Of a stretch of DNA of 64,000 bases, positions 27,847 to 37,064 are shown piece after piece (the first letter of the stretch is position 1; the number at the start of each line of letters is the position of its first letter). Made by a program: the position numbers and the translations under genes. Where the stretch lies: positions 124,001-188,000 of the forward strand of contig NZ_FNWL01000004.1 in assembly GCF_900108095.1 (NCBI RefSeq), in the 5' to 3' direction. The DNA is from Natronorubrum sediminis (GTDB lineage Archaea; Halobacteriota; Halobacteria; Halobacteriales; Natrialbaceae). The notes beneath the pieces were generated by a model, which saw nothing but the letters and a program-made list of their open reading frames with translations, searched no databases and had not been told where the DNA came from.

Positions 27847-28644
27847 CTACCGGAGCGTCTCGAGCGCCTCGCTCGCCTCGCGTGCGGCCTCGAGACAGGC
27901 CGTCGCGTGGCGTGGGTCGTCCGTTTCGGCCGCCTTCGCGGCGAACTTCTCGAGCGCCCGGACGAGCGAGGCTCGAGCGGCCTCGCGGTCGCCGTCGACC
28001 GCCGGTGCAGACGGTGTCTCGTCGCGACGAGGCGACCGAGATTCGTCCTCGACACCGACATCGGCCGTCGGTTGCCGAGCGCTCGGCGATCGCTGGTTCG
28101 GTGTCGATAGCTGCTCGGGAGTTACGGATCGGTTCGGTGCCGATTCGGCAGCGCTCGAGGATGGTTGGGTGGATTCTCTCGAAGGGGTCTGCTCGGCTGC
28201 ATTCTGAGTGGGTCGCTCGGCTGCGTTCGACGACGCCCCCTCGTTTCCACTCGAGTTCGGTCGTTCAGTGGCAGTCCCGTCGGGCTGGCCAGCAGTATTC
28301 GAGGCCGCCGCTTCGTTTCGTCGGGACTCACGCTCACTCGAGTCAGCGGTGGAGTCTGACGCATCACCAGCGTCAGCGGTAGCGTTAGCGTCCGATTCGG
28401 TCGCCGGCTGCGCCTCGAGGTCCGTCCCTTCGACCGCGTCGGGATTGCCGTGACAACTCGGACAGAACGTGGTTCCGTTTTGCTGGAACAGCGGGTCGCC
28501 ACAGGTCCCACAGTGGGCGTTCGTCATCGTCGCCCCTTTGAGCAGCAGATCGCTCATTCGCTGGGTCGCCTCGCGCTCTTTGGCGTCGCGTTCGTACTTC
28601 TCTCGAAGTTTCTCGCGTTCGGCTTCCTTGTCGAAGTCGCTCAT
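27847..28644 (-). CDS. Sssca1/autoantigen p27-type zinc-ribbon protein
   Basis: A 265-residue protein. The amino terminus has a helical charged segment (FDKEAEREKLREKYERDAKE), the conserved MSDLLLKGATMTNAHCGTCG, and a treble-clef zinc ribbon of two Cys pairs (CGTCGDPLFQQNGTTFCPSC), the signature of the Sjogren syndrome/scleroderma autoantigen 1 (p27) family. Residues about 75-215 are Ser, Glu, Asp and Thr rich and probably disordered. The last 45 residues form a helix (ASLVRALEKFAAKAAETDDP). The linker DNA carries a G-string motif (28236-28253). Function is unknown; the archaeal family is widespread. Confidence 0.8.
   Translation of the reverse strand: MSDFDKEAEREKLREKYERDAKEREATQRMSDLLLKGATMTNAHCGTCGDPLFQQNGTTFCPSCHGNPDAVEGTDLEAQPATESDANATADAGDASDSTADSSERESRRNEAAASNTAGQPDGTATERPNSSGNEGASSNAAERPTQNAAEQTPSRESTQPSSSAAESAPNRSVTPEQLSTPNQRSPSARQPTADVGVEDESRSPRRDETPSAPAVDGDREAARASLVRALEKFAAKAAETDDPRHATACLEAAREASEALETLR
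28236..28253 (-). repeat. Origin-box-like G-string motif inside the zinc-ribbon gene
   Basis: On the minus strand the bases are CGAGTGGAAACGAGGGGG, one of the motif copies described in findings. They code for Ser-Ser-Gly-Asn-Glu-Gly-Ala in the disordered linker, the same frame and nearly the same peptide as in hef and cgi121. Confidence 0.6.
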
Positions 28645-28723
28645 AGCCGACAGAAAGCGCCCGACCGTCGAAAAAGCTGCGGAGACGCGCGCACTCCGTC
28701 AAGCGTCGACGGTGGCGTGTCAC

Positions 28724-29149
28724 TCACTCTATCCGGCGGTGCATCCCCTTAGAACCCGGGCGGACGGGTTCGTAACCGAATCGCTCGTAGAAGTCGTCGA
28801 CGTCGGCGACGAGGTTGACGTACGCGCCAGCCGGCGCCTCGGCCTCGAGATGGGCCTCGAGACGGTCCATGATTCCAGTTCCGAGCCCTTTCCCCTGATG
28901 GTCCGGATGGACCGCCATATCCGAAATCTGGTAGACTGCACCGCCGTCGCCGACGAGTCGCCCCATGCCAATGACCTCACCGGACGGTTCGTGAACCGCG
29001 ATCACGCCGTAAATCGTATTCGGGAGGCCGCGTTCGATTGCCTCGAGCGAACGCGGACCCATGCCAGCGACCTCGCGCAAGTGGGCGAACGTCTCGGGAT
29101 CGGGCAGTTCATCGCGGAGTACGTACGCGTCCGATTCGTCGACAGTCAT
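28724..29149 (-). CDS. GNAT family N-acetyltransferase
   Basis: A 141-residue acetyl-CoA-dependent acetyltransferase. The acetyl-CoA pyrophosphate loop is AVHPDHQGKGLGTGIMDRLE (motif A, Q/R-x-x-G-x-G type), preceded by the beta strand GVIAVHEPSGEVIGMGRLVG and followed by NLVADVDDFYERFGYEPVRP and the closing GMHRRIE. The substrate is unknown; small GNATs of this kind act on amino groups of small molecules or proteins. The gene is separated by 79 bases from the zinc-ribbon gene and by 51 from the LOG-like gene, on the same strand as both. Confidence 0.88.
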   Translation of the reverse strand: MTVDESDAYVLRDELPDPETFAHLREVAGMGPRSLEAIERGLPNTIYGVIAVHEPSGEVIGMGRLVGDGGAVYQISDMAVHPDHQGKGLGTGIMDRLEAHLEAEAPAGAYVNLVADVDDFYERFGYEPVRPGSKGMHRRIE

Positions 29150-29200
29150 ACCGGAACAACCCGACGGAGACCGAAGGCGATACCGATTCGCCGGCCGCGT

Positions 29201-29677
29201 TCACCGCGATTGGGCGACCGCGGCTTCGATCGCATCGACGGCTTCGGCAGGCGTCTCGACGGTCTCGAGGCCGAGGTCACGGTCGGCCTCGAATGGCGAG
29301 AAATCGTGCGTCTCGAGGCCGACGATCGGTCGGTCGTAGATGCCGGCGAAGCCGATCTCCGAGAGCGTGCCGACGCCACCCGCGAGCGCGATCACCGCGT
29401 CACCGTTCAACGGAACGAGCGCGTTGCGGGCGTGGCCCAGTCCGGTCGCGATGGCGATATCGACGAACTCGTTCGCGTCCTCGCGGTGCTCGCCGGGTAA
29501 AATGCCGATGGTCGTTCCTCCTGCATCGTTCGCACCACGGCAGACGGCCGCCATCGTTCCGCCACGACCGCCACAGACGACCGTGTGGCCTCGAGTCGCA
29601 AGCTCGCGACCGACGGCTTCGGCTCGATTCGCCGCGGTCTCGCTGATCGTTCCGCCGCCGATAACACTGACTCGCAT
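29201..29677 (-). CDS. LOG/TIGR00725-like Rossmann-fold protein
   Basis: A 158-residue protein with a Rossmann-like nucleotide-binding fold. It begins [20 protein letters not shown] and has [20 protein letters not shown] and the PGG-x-GT-x3-E-like [20 protein letters not shown], matching the SLOG superfamily (TIGR00725, LOG/lysine decarboxylase-like). Members bind or hydrolyse nucleotide derivatives; the cytokinin enzyme role of LOG proteins does not necessarily apply here. The start at 29677 was chosen because the fold needs its first strand directly after Met; an upstream in-frame start would add 69 residues that do not resemble haloarchaeal protein. Confidence 0.78.
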   Translation of the reverse strand: MRVSVIGGGTISETAANRAEAVGRELATRGHTVVCGGRGGTMAAVCRGANDAGGTTIGILPGEHREDANEFVDIAIATGLGHARNALVPLNGDAVIALAGGVGTLSEIGFAGIYDRPIVGLETHDFSPFEADRDLGLETVETPAEAVDAIEAAVAQSR

Positions 29678-29945
29678 AGCCGAGACGTCGCGGGCAGCGA
29701 CCATGATCGGTTCGATACGAGCGTCTCTCCGCGGAGACGAACCGTTCCGCATAGCCGACGGTATCCACTCGAGGACGGTTGCAATCGATTCACTCTCGAG
29801 CGTGACCGCGGCTGGTCGGCGGTTCGACGCCGGTAGCTGCCCGATCGCGAGTGGTTCGACAGGTGTCGATCTAGTTCTCGTCAAATCGCTCGAGAGAAGG
29901 GGTTTCGACGGATTTAACGCACGGGGTGGCCGATGTTTACGTGGT

Positions 29946-30860
29946 ATGACGAAAGTTAGCGTGGTCGGCGCGGCTGGAACGGTTGGAGCCGCAGCGGGCT
30001 ACAACATCGCACTTCGGGATATCGCCGACGAACTCGTCTTCGTGGACATTCCGGATCAAGAGGACACGACGGTCGGACAGGCTGCGGACACCAACCACGG
30101 TGCAGCCTACGACTCGAACACGACGATCCGTCAGGGAGGCTACGAGGACACCGAGGGCTCGGACGTCGTCGTCATCACGGCCGGCATTCCGCGCCAGCCC
30201 GGCCAGACACGAATCGACCTCGCGGGCGACAACGCACCGATTATGGAGGATATCGGTTCCTCCATCGCGGAGTACAACGACGACTTCATCACCGTCACAA
30301 CCTCGAACCCCGTCGACCTGCTCAACCGCCACCTCTACGAGGTCGGCGACCGCGCACGCGAGCAGGTGGTCGGCTTCGGCGGCCGACTCGACTCCGCTCG
30401 ATTCCGCTACGTCATCTCCCAGCGCTACGACGCCCCCGTTCAGAACGTCGACGCGACCATCCTCGGCGAGCACGGCGACGCCCAAGTCCCCGTCTTCTCG
30501 AAAGTCCGCGTCGACGGACAGGACCGCGAGTTCGACGAGAACGAGAAAGAAGAACTGCTCGAGGAACTCCAGACCTCCGCGATGAACGTCATCGAGAAGA
30601 AAGGCGCGACGCAGTGGGGGCCAGCGACCGGCGTCGGACACACCGTCGAGGCCATCCTGCGCGACACCGGCGAAGTGCTTCCGTGCAGCGTCCCCCTCGA
30701 GGGCGAGTTCGGCCACGAGGACACCGCATTCGGCGTCCCGGCCAAACTCGGCTCCGACGGCGTCGAAGAGATCGTCGAGTGGGACCTCTCGGAGTTCGAG
30801 CGCGACCAACTCGGCGAAGCCGCCGAGAAGCTCTCGGATCAGTACGACAAAATCTCGTAA
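29946..30860 (+). CDS. mdh: Malate dehydrogenase, NAD-dependent
   Basis: A 304-residue malate dehydrogenase of the LDH-like (tetrameric) haloarchaeal type, which interconverts malate and oxaloacetate. Visible are the NAD loop [20 protein letters not shown], the acidic residue D at the end of strand two (VFVDIPDQ), the substrate loop with [18 protein letters not shown], the [11 protein letters not shown] segment, the arginine region [15 protein letters not shown] and the catalytic His in [13 protein letters not shown]. The upstream frame extends further, but the Met at 29946 gives the standard start, and a TATA-like TTTAACG lies about 35 bases upstream. The protein is very acidic, as in Haloarcula. 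Confidence 0.96.
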   Translation: MTKVSVVGAAGTVGAAAGYNIALRDIADELVFVDIPDQEDTTVGQAADTNHGAAYDSNTTIRQGGYEDTEGSDVVVITAGIPRQPGQTRIDLAGDNAPIMEDIGSSIAEYNDDFITVTTSNPVDLLNRHLYEVGDRAREQVVGFGGRLDSARFRYVISQRYDAPVQNVDATILGEHGDAQVPVFSKVRVDGQDREFDENEKEELLEELQTSAMNVIEKKGATQWGPATGVGHTVEAILRDTGEVLPCSVPLEGEFGHEDTAFGVPAKLGSDGVEEIVEWDLSEFERDQLGEAAEKLSDQYDKIS

Positions 30861-30861
30861 C

Positions 30862-30897
30862 GCGACCGCGACCGCGACCGATACCGTCATTTTTTCA
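30862..30897 (+). terminator. GACCGC repeats and T-tract after mdh
   Basis: Just after the mdh stop come four tandem CGACCG-like units and then ATTTTTTC at 30889-30896. The T run marks a likely archaeal terminator. Confidence 0.5.
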
Positions 30898-30945
30898 CCG
30901 CATCCGCGAACAGTCAGCGAAGGTCGACGGATAAGAGCGCTGCGT

Positions 30946-31191
30946 TCACGGAATCAACTGCTCGCCATCGTCGTCGTAGATCGTGATTGCGTCGACGGGA
31001 CAGGTTCGAGCCGCGAACTTCGCGTCGAGTTCCGCGCCTTCGGGGACATCGCGGACGAAGATGCCGTCTTCGACCTCCTCGCTGTCCTCGAGAACCGCTT
31101 TGCCTTTCGTCTTGTCCTCCTCGAAGGCGTCCCACTCGGCGACGCACTGATACATGCCGATACAGGTCTCCTCGTCGAATTCGACTTTCAT
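30946..31191 (-). CDS. Small ferredoxin, single-cluster type
   Basis: An 81-residue ferredoxin. The cluster ligands are arranged as C-x5-C (TCIGMYQC) near residue 10 and CP (RTCPVDAITIYDDDGEQLIP) near residue 65. With only three cysteines in these positions, a [3Fe-4S] or a [4Fe-4S] cluster with a non-cysteine ligand is likely, as in small monocluster ferredoxins of cytochrome P450 systems. The protein is acidic, suiting high salt. The start at 31191 (MKVEF) was preferred over an earlier in-frame Met because homologues begin here. It is not in an operon with any obvious partner enzyme. Confidence 0.85.
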   Translation of the reverse strand: MKVEFDEETCIGMYQCVAEWDAFEEDKTKGKAVLEDSEEVEDGIFVRDVPEGAELDAKFAARTCPVDAITIYDDDGEQLIP

Positions 31192-31282
31192 GATCGATGG
31201 TTGGGCCGATTGTCGTAAATCGTTAGCGGTCCGCGAGAATCCTTCCTCGTGATCTCTCTGCACCTGGAAACGAGATATCGAC

Positions 31283-31867
31283 TTATCGACGGACGTAGTA
31301 GACGGCGATTCCCGGAACCGTCATGATCGCGAACACGGAGAGTAGCGTGAGTTCGTACCCGAAAACCACGTGCGAATCGCCCAGCGAATCGGTCCACGCA
31401 CCGGCCGCGAGCAGCGTCGTGCCGTAACACCCGGAGGCGAGTCCCCGCGGGCCGCCGACGACCGACAACAATCGTTGCCAGCGAGACGTTTCGACCCACG
31501 GCATCGCGCCGTAGACCGTCGATCCCACCCGCCGAAAGACGCCGCCGACTGCGGGAAGCGCCACCAGTGCCGGGAGTCCAATCCCAAACCCGAACGTTCC
31601 GAGGAGGCCGTATCCCGCCGCGCGTTTGAGTGTGCCGAGTAGGTACCGAGCGAAGGCCACTGCGACGGCTGCGCCGACCAACACGAGGCAGGCCTCGAGT
31701 ACCGAAATCGACGTTTCCAGCGCCTCGAGTCGGCGGTCGAGCGTCCCGGTGAACATCCCGAGCGTGAGCACGACGAGCGCGGTCCCGACGAGGAGTTTAC
31801 CGCTTCGACCCCGCGGCTTCTTCGTCCGCAGCGGCGACGACTCGAGCGCGCGGGCGAGTGTCGACAT
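31283..31867 (-). CDS. Unknown membrane protein
   Basis: A 194-residue protein with about five hydrophobic helices (for example [57 protein letters not shown] and [19 protein letters not shown]), a basic amino-terminal stretch and a carboxy-terminal Arg pair. No enzymatic motif is recognisable and I do not recognise the family. Codon use is typical of the neighbourhood. It is divergent from hel308, with 116 bases between starts. Confidence 0.6.
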   Translation of the reverse strand: MSTLARALESSPLRTKKPRGRSGKLLVGTALVVLTLGMFTGTLDRRLEALETSISVLEACLVLVGAAVAVAFARYLLGTLKRAAGYGLLGTFGFGIGLPALVALPAVGGVFRRVGSTVYGAMPWVETSRWQRLLSVVGGPRGLASGCYGTTLLAAGAWTDSLGDSHVVFGYELTLLSVFAIMTVPGIAVYYVRR

Positions 31868-31983
31868 GCGTGAGTGTCAACCCGAGTGGAACAAAAACGC
31901 CGCGACTCGTCGACGTCACGGGTGGACCGACGGACGGGCCTCGAGACGACAGTTTAAACCACGGGACGCGCCAAAGACGGGTA

Positions 31984-34335
31984 ATGAATCTCGAGGAGCT
32001 GTCGGGGCTCCCACCCGGTGCCACGGACCACTTTCGGCAAGAGGGCATCGAGGAGCTCTACCCGCCACAGGCCGAGGCGGTCGACGCCGGCGCGACCGAC
32101 GGCGAGAACCTCGTCGCTGCCGTGCCAACTGCGAGTGGCAAGACCATGATCGCCGCGCTCGCGATGCTCTCGGCGGTCGAACGCGGCGGGAAAGCGCTGT
32201 ACATCGTCCCGTTGCGAGCGCTCGCCAGCGAGAAACGAGACGAGTTCGAGGCGTACGAACAGTTTGGCATCACGACCGGCGTCACGACGGGCAACTACGA
32301 GAGCACCGACGACTGGCTCGCGACGAAGGATATCATCGTCGCGACGAGCGAAAAGGTCGACTCACTCGTCCGAAACGGGGCTGGCTGGCTCTCCGAACTC
32401 ACCTGCGTCGTCAGCGACGAAGTGCACCTGATCGACGACCGAAATCGAGGGCCCACACTCGAGGTGACCCTCGCGAAACTCCAACAGCTCAATCCCGCGA
32501 TGCAAACCGTCGCGCTCTCTGCAACCGTCGGGAACGCCGACGAAATCGCCGACTGGCTCGACGCCTCCCTCGTCGACAGCGACTGGCGACCGATCGACCT
32601 GGAGATGGGCGTCCACTACGGGAACGCGCTCAACTTCGACGACGGCTCGACGCGAGAGGTTCCCGTCGAGGGCAGCGAAAAACAGGAAGCTGCGCTCGTG
32701 CGAGACATCCTCCAAGAAGGTGGCTCCTCGCTCGTCTTCGTCAGCTCCCGGCGCAACGCCGAGGCCGCCGCGAGCAGATTGGGTGGCGTCTCGGGTCCGG
32801 AGCTATCGGGCGAGGAGCGCACCGAACTGGCCGAACTCGCCGCGGAGATTCGCGACGACAGCGACACCGAGACAAGCAAGGATCTGGCCGACTGCGTCGA
32901 GCGCGGTGCAGCATTTCACCACGCCGGACTCTCGAGCACCCAGCGCTCGCTCGTCGAGGACGCCTTTCGCGACCGGCTGTTGAAGGTCATCTCCGCGACG
33001 CCGACCCTCGCCGCCGGGGTGAACACGCCCGCCCGTCGCGTGATCGTCCGCGACTGGCGACGCTTCGATCCGAGTGCGGGCGGGATGGCTCCCCTGGACG
33101 TCCTCGAGGTCCACCAGATGATGGGACGAGCCGGACGTCCCGGTCTCGACCCCTACGGTGAAGCCGTCTTGCTCGCCAAGAGCCACGACGAGAGCCAAGA
33201 GCTGTTCGACCGCTACATCTGGGCCGATCCGGAGGCCGTCCGATCGAAACTCGCGGCTGAACCCGCACTCCGGACGCACGTCCTCGCCACCATCGCCTCC
33301 GGCTTCGCCCGCACACGGGGCGGACTCCTCGAGTTCCTCGAGGCCACCCTCTACGCGAGTCAGTCGAGCGAAGCCGGGCGACTCGAGAGCGTCACCGACG
33401 AAGTGCTGAGCTACCTCGAGCGAAACGACTTCATCGAGCGGGACGGCAAAACCGAACAAACGAACGACGACGCCGGGGCATTCACCTCGGCAGCCGACCT
33501 CGCGGACCAACAGCGCTCGAAGAACGAACAGACGCTCGAGGCAACCAGCCTCGGTCACACCGTCTCCCGACTCTACCTCGATCCGATGAGTGCAGCGGAG
33601 ATCGTCCACGGTCTCGAGGGAGCCGAGGAGCGGCCAACGGCACTCGGCCTGTACCAACTCGTCTCGCGGACACCCGACATGTACGAACTCTACTTGCGCT
33701 CGGGCGAGGACGAGAAATTCGGCGAGTTGTTCTACGAGCGCGAGCGCGAACTGCTCGGTGACGCCCCAAGCGAGTTCGAAGAAGGACGCTTCGAAGACTG
33801 GTTGGCCGCCCTCAAAACAGGGACGCTGCTCGAGGACTGGGCCGAAGAGGCCGACGAGGAGACGATCACCGAACGCTACAAGATCGGACCCGGCGACCTC
33901 CGCGGGAAGGTCGATACCGCCGAGTGGCTGTTGGGTGCCGCCGAGTCCCTGGCCGCCGAAATCGACAGCGAGTGGACCGTCGCCGTCCGCGAAGCCCGCG
34001 CACGCGTCGAACACGGCGTCGGCGAGGAGTTGCTCGAACTCGTTTCGGTCGGCGGCGTCGGTCGGAAACGGGCGCGCCGACTCTACGAAGCCGGGGTCGA
34101 GGAGCCAGCCGACCTTCGCAGTGCCGAGAAAGAGGTCATCCTCGGAGCGCTAAAGGGTGAGAAAACGGCCGAGAACATCCTCGAGAACGCCGGTCGAGAG
34201 AATCCGTCGATGGACGGCGTCGAACCGGCTAGTGGTGTCGTAAGCGCGACGAGCGACGGGTCGAAAGCAGGCACAAGTGACGAGACGAACGAAGAAACGG
34301 CGGACGACAACCAATCCAGTCTGGGTGATTTCTAG
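31984..34335 (+). CDS. hel308: Hel308 (Hjm) DNA helicase
   Basis: A 783-residue superfamily 2 helicase that unwinds lagging-strand and forked structures at stalled replication forks. Motifs are VPTASGKT (Walker A, about 48-54), [17 protein letters not shown] (motif II, about 144-151), ALSATVGN (III), [14 protein letters not shown], the later [18 protein letters not shown] and the motif [13 protein letters not shown]. The ratchet domain and a helix-hairpin-helix segment ([20 protein letters not shown]) end the conserved region, followed by a disordered acidic tail. The ATG at 31984 is preceded by a TATA-like TTTAAACC about 30 bases upstream. The stop overlaps the start of cgi121 by one base, so the two are coupled. 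Confidence 0.95.
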   Translation: MNLEELSGLPPGATDHFRQEGIEELYPPQAEAVDAGATDGENLVAAVPTASGKTMIAALAMLSAVERGGKALYIVPLRALASEKRDEFEAYEQFGITTGVTTGNYESTDDWLATKDIIVATSEKVDSLVRNGAGWLSELTCVVSDEVHLIDDRNRGPTLEVTLAKLQQLNPAMQTVALSATVGNADEIADWLDASLVDSDWRPIDLEMGVHYGNALNFDDGSTREVPVEGSEKQEAALVRDILQEGGSSLVFVSSRRNAEAAASRLGGVSGPELSGEERTELAELAAEIRDDSDTETSKDLADCVERGAAFHHAGLSSTQRSLVEDAFRDRLLKVISATPTLAAGVNTPARRVIVRDWRRFDPSAGGMAPLDVLEVHQMMGRAGRPGLDPYGEAVLLAKSHDESQELFDRYIWADPEAVRSKLAAEPALRTHVLATIASGFARTRGGLLEFLEATLYASQSSEAGRLESVTDEVLSYLERNDFIERDGKTEQTNDDAGAFTSAADLADQQRSKNEQTLEATSLGHTVSRLYLDPMSAAEIVHGLEGAEERPTALGLYQLVSRTPDMYELYLRSGEDEKFGELFYERERELLGDAPSEFEEGRFEDWLAALKTGTLLEDWAEEADEETITERYKIGPGDLRGKVDTAEWLLGAAESLAAEIDSEWTVAVREARARVEHGVGEELLELVSVGGVGRKRARRLYEAGVEEPADLRSAEKEVILGALKGEKTAENILENAGRENPSMDGVEPASGVVSATSDGSKAGTSDETNEETADDNQSSLGDF

Positions 34336-34883
34336 TGGAACTCCTCGAGTGTACACTGACGGTCGACGACCTCGACGAATTCGTCGCCCAACTGGGTCGA
34401 ATCGGTGACCGACACGACGTGACGATCCAAGCCTTCGATGCGCGCTACGTCGTCGACCGCTCACACCTCGAGCACGCGCAAAAATTGGCAGACCGCGCCA
34501 TCGCTCGTGGGGACAACATCGCCAGAGATCGAGCAGTCGAAATCCTGCTCTACGCCGCCGGTCGACGACAGATCAACCGTGCACTCGAGATGGGAATCGA
34601 CGTCGGCGAAACGGACGCCATCATCCTGATCGACGCCGATTGCAGTGGAAATGAAGGGGGTAACGAAGACGAGAGTGCTGGGGCACTCGAACGGGAGACG
34701 GCTGCCCGGCAGGAACTGCTGACGTTAGACGCCGTCGAACCCTCCGGATCGACGCTCGAGTCCGTCGACACCGAAACGGTCTGTTCGTTTTACGACATCA
34801 CCGACACCGAGCGGGCGACAACCGACGCGTCGCTTTCGGACCTCGTCCGCGAACGCGTGGCCTTACTCGAGGTCGAAAAGTGA
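34335..34883 (+). CDS. cgi121: KEOPS complex subunit Cgi121
   Basis: A 182-residue Cgi121 protein, a subunit of the KEOPS complex that helps make the t6A modification of tRNA by binding tRNA. Visible are LTVDDLDEFVAQLGRIGDR, the FDARYVVDRSHLEHAQKLAD stretch and the conserved ILLYAAGRRQINRALEMGID. An acidic insertion after about residue 100 (CSGNEGGNEDESAGALE) is encoded by a 19-base G-string motif also found in hef. The start is a GTG overlapping the hel308 stop by one base. The end, SFYDITDTERATTD and a helix, agrees with the family. Confidence 0.9.
   Translation: MELLECTLTVDDLDEFVAQLGRIGDRHDVTIQAFDARYVVDRSHLEHAQKLADRAIARGDNIARDRAVEILLYAAGRRQINRALEMGIDVGETDAIILIDADCSGNEGGNEDESAGALERETAARQELLTLDAVEPSGSTLESVDTETVCSFYDITDTERATTDASLSDLVRERVALLEVEK
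34643..34661 (+). repeat. Origin-box-like G-string motif inside cgi121
   Basis: CAGTGGAAATGAAGGGGGT, identical over 19 bases to the copy in hef and read in the same frame (Cys-Ser-Gly-Asn-Glu-Gly-Gly-Asn). Confidence 0.7.
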
Positions 34884-34955
34884 GACGTTAGTCCCTCGAA
34901 TAGCGGATTATCGTTGGCATCTACGCGTCAGGATATGCGAAGGGCCCGGCATGCA

Positions 34956-35816
34956 TCAATTGTCAGTGGCGTCCTCGAGGCGATCCGTCCTGGCCTCGCG
35001 AAGCCCATCGCAAATGCCGCCCTGACTCGACATATTGACTTTCGCGAGGCGACAGCGTCGGTGGACGAGCGGGAACGATTCGGAATCGATCGGGTCGCCC
35101 TCGGGGGTCCGAAAGAGACGCGCGTCCGGTTCGGAGAGCAGGCCGGTTTCGCGGGCCTTTTCGACGTAATGGTTGATCGGTGTCCCCGGGAGCGTGACGG
35201 CGAACGAGCGGTCGTGAGCGTAGACGGCGAGTCGTTCGGATGCGTCGCTGGCTCCGGGAGATCTATCGGTGTGTACAGCAGCCGTTTCGGCGTCTTCGAT
35301 CTCGCCGAGACCGTGTTCGGCGGCGGAGTCTCCGGAAACGGTCTCGAAATCAGGCAGTCGGAGACCGACGATCGTCGCCGCGTCGAGGCCGGATTCGAGG
35401 AGCGCCTCGACGGCATCGTACTGACGGGCCACGCGTGCCTTTCTATCGAGCTCCGCACGGACGGCGCTGACGTCACCGTCGGCGTCCGGAAACGCCTCCG
35501 CAAACGAGCGACGATTGTTCACCCCGCGAGTGATCGCGTCCTCGTGGACGTGTTCACGAAGCGTGACGGTTGCCGTTTCGACCGACTGGAGCGTCTCTAC
35601 TTCGTCTCGAGCGTCGCTCGCCATCATCCAGGCGAACGCCGGGGAACACCACGCCGTCGGCAGCGTGAATTCGACGGCGACGTGATTTCCCGCGATCTCG
35701 ATCGCATCGACGTACTCGAGTCTGACTATCGATCGGTCGAGTTCCGGATCGGTGACTCGATCCAACCGTTCGCGGACGACCCGCCGCGTGACCTCATCGG
35801 ATGTCTGTGCAGTCAT
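34956..35816 (-). CDS. DUF59/MIP18-type iron-sulfur assembly protein with long carboxy extension
   Basis: A 286-residue protein. The first 95 residues form a DUF59/PaaD (MIP18) domain: TDPELDRSIVRLEYVDAIEI and the characteristic LPTAWCSPAFAWMMASDARD with the conserved cysteine. The remaining 190 residues are soluble, include a FxxKARxxRQ-like segment (LDRKARVARQYDAVEALLES), then a Cys-containing end (RRCRLAKVNMSSQGGICDGL). In actinobacterial propane monooxygenase clusters a similar long DUF59 protein sits beside an amidohydrolase and an alcohol dehydrogenase, the same neighbours as here. It probably helps assemble a metal or iron-sulfur cofactor. The start overlaps the amidohydrolase stop by one base. 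Confidence 0.75.
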   Translation of the reverse strand: MTAQTSDEVTRRVVRERLDRVTDPELDRSIVRLEYVDAIEIAGNHVAVEFTLPTAWCSPAFAWMMASDARDEVETLQSVETATVTLREHVHEDAITRGVNNRRSFAEAFPDADGDVSAVRAELDRKARVARQYDAVEALLESGLDAATIVGLRLPDFETVSGDSAAEHGLGEIEDAETAAVHTDRSPGASDASERLAVYAHDRSFAVTLPGTPINHYVEKARETGLLSEPDARLFRTPEGDPIDSESFPLVHRRCRLAKVNMSSQGGICDGLREARTDRLEDATDN

Positions 35817-36880
35817 TAGTCGTCCGCCGTTGCTGGTTCTTCGTTTGCATAGTGATCCTCGAGTCCGAACTGCGCGCTTATCTCGTCGTCTTGGAACGTC
35901 CGCCGTCTGTCGTCGATGTCGATATCGTAGAGTTCGGCGGCATTTTCTCCCATCACCTTCTTTTTCGTCTCGAGATCCCATTCGACGCCGTACTCGAGAC
36001 GGTCTTCCTGGGTGAGTTCCGCTTCGATGACTTCCTCAACGAGCCAATCGGGGTTCCAGAGGGCGTAGTCCGAACCGAACAACACTCGATCCTCACCGAG
36101 CCACCAGAGAAGTTCGGACATGATCTCCGAGAACTTCCCGGGGCGATTTTGTGCGAACGGTGCCGCGACCGCGAGGCCACCGTAGACGTTCGGTTCCTGC
36201 CCGGCGATCCAGCAGAAGTCGTCGAGGCGAGGTAATCCGACGTGTTCGACGACGAAGTTGAGGTCGGAGAACGACGAGGCCGCGTCGTCGACGTCTTTCA
36301 CGTCGAATGCGTCGCGATTCAACGGTCTGATCGTCGGCCCCTTGTGGACGTGAATATTGTCGATTCCGAGGTCGCTACACCGCTCGAGGAAGCCGAACGC
36401 GTCCTCGTCATCCAGTCGCCACCCCTTCGAGTCGCCACGCCACTCTGCGGTGTAGAGTTTGACGCCCGGAATATCGTATGTCTCGTGCAATTCCTCGAGG
36501 TACTCGAGGCCCGGATCCGCATCTCGCGGGTCGAACGACCCGTTCAGGACGAATCGCTCTGGATACTCCTCGGCCAGTTCGGCGTTTTGCTCGGTCGTGT
36601 TGAATCCATCTTCGTAAAAGTCGGTGAGGTACGTCGGCTGAAAGATTCCCATATCGACTGCTGCACTCGAGAACAGGTCGTCGAGCATTCGCTCGGCACC
36701 GTACTTTCGGTATTCGTCGATGTCCCACTGACGGTCCTCGGGTGTGAACGTCGTGTGATAATCGTAAAAACACTGGATGAACTCCTCCCCGCCGTCGTGA
36801 ACGATGTTCGACTCGGTCGCATCCCATAGGTGAACGTGACCATCGATGACGAAGATGTCTTCTCCGTTGTGCCGGTACAT
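35816..36880 (-). CDS. Amidohydrolase of the propane-monooxygenase-cluster type
   Basis: A 354-residue member of amidohydrolase family 2 (TIM barrel). It begins MYRHNGEDIFVIDGHVHLWD, the H-x-H metal site of the family, and continues with FQPTYLTDFYEDGFNTTEQN, LYTAEWRGDSKGWRLDDED, IHVHKGPTIRPLNRDAFDV and VEHVGLPRLDDFCWIAGQE, ending VLFGSDYALWNPDW with the catalytic Asp. These segments closely match the amidohydrolases encoded beside actinobacterial propane and acetone monooxygenases, where their role may be in protein maturation rather than amide cleavage. The start at 36880 matches homologues; an ATG at 36910 would add ten residues. It is divergent from the alcohol dehydrogenase. Confidence 0.88.
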   Translation of the reverse strand: MYRHNGEDIFVIDGHVHLWDATESNIVHDGGEEFIQCFYDYHTTFTPEDRQWDIDEYRKYGAERMLDDLFSSAAVDMGIFQPTYLTDFYEDGFNTTEQNAELAEEYPERFVLNGSFDPRDADPGLEYLEELHETYDIPGVKLYTAEWRGDSKGWRLDDEDAFGFLERCSDLGIDNIHVHKGPTIRPLNRDAFDVKDVDDAASSFSDLNFVVEHVGLPRLDDFCWIAGQEPNVYGGLAVAAPFAQNRPGKFSEIMSELLWWLGEDRVLFGSDYALWNPDWLVEEVIEAELTQEDRLEYGVEWDLETKKKVMGENAAELYDIDIDDRRRTFQDDEISAQFGLEDHYANEEPATADD

Positions 36881-37064
36881 GGCATTATGATAATTGTTAC
36901 CAACAACCATTATACTTCTTCAGATATAACAGAATGAGTGTTTCTCACCAGTTATCAGCCCAGTAGCACCCAAACCTCGTTAATATGTCAAACAGTGTAT
37001 TTGATAGTTTGCGACACGAGGGGGGAACATTATCTGCGAGGGTACCGAAGTGGCCCATGTTAAC
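36881..37064. promoter_or_regulatory. Divergent promoter region of amidohydrolase and alcohol dehydrogenase
   Basis: This 184-base gap is A+T rich. A TATA-like ACATTATCTG (about 37027-37036) precedes the alcohol dehydrogenase start by some 30 bases. On the other strand TTATATCTG (about 36922-36930) would serve the amidohydrolase, with a leader of about 40 bases. An ATTATGATAAT palindrome at 36893-36903 lies inside that leader and could be an operator. A shared regulator is plausible but no regulator gene is adjacent. Confidence 0.5.

Noticed and set aside
27847-28644. Plus-strand frames opposite the zinc-ribbon gene
   Set aside because: The minus-strand gene has the conserved p27 zinc ribbon, and the plus-strand frames are Arg and Ser rich shadows.
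36420-36440. CGACTCGAAGGGG-like stretch in the amidohydrolase gene, similar to the box core
   Set aside because: It codes for the conserved peptide WRGDSKGW and lacks the GAAAC part.
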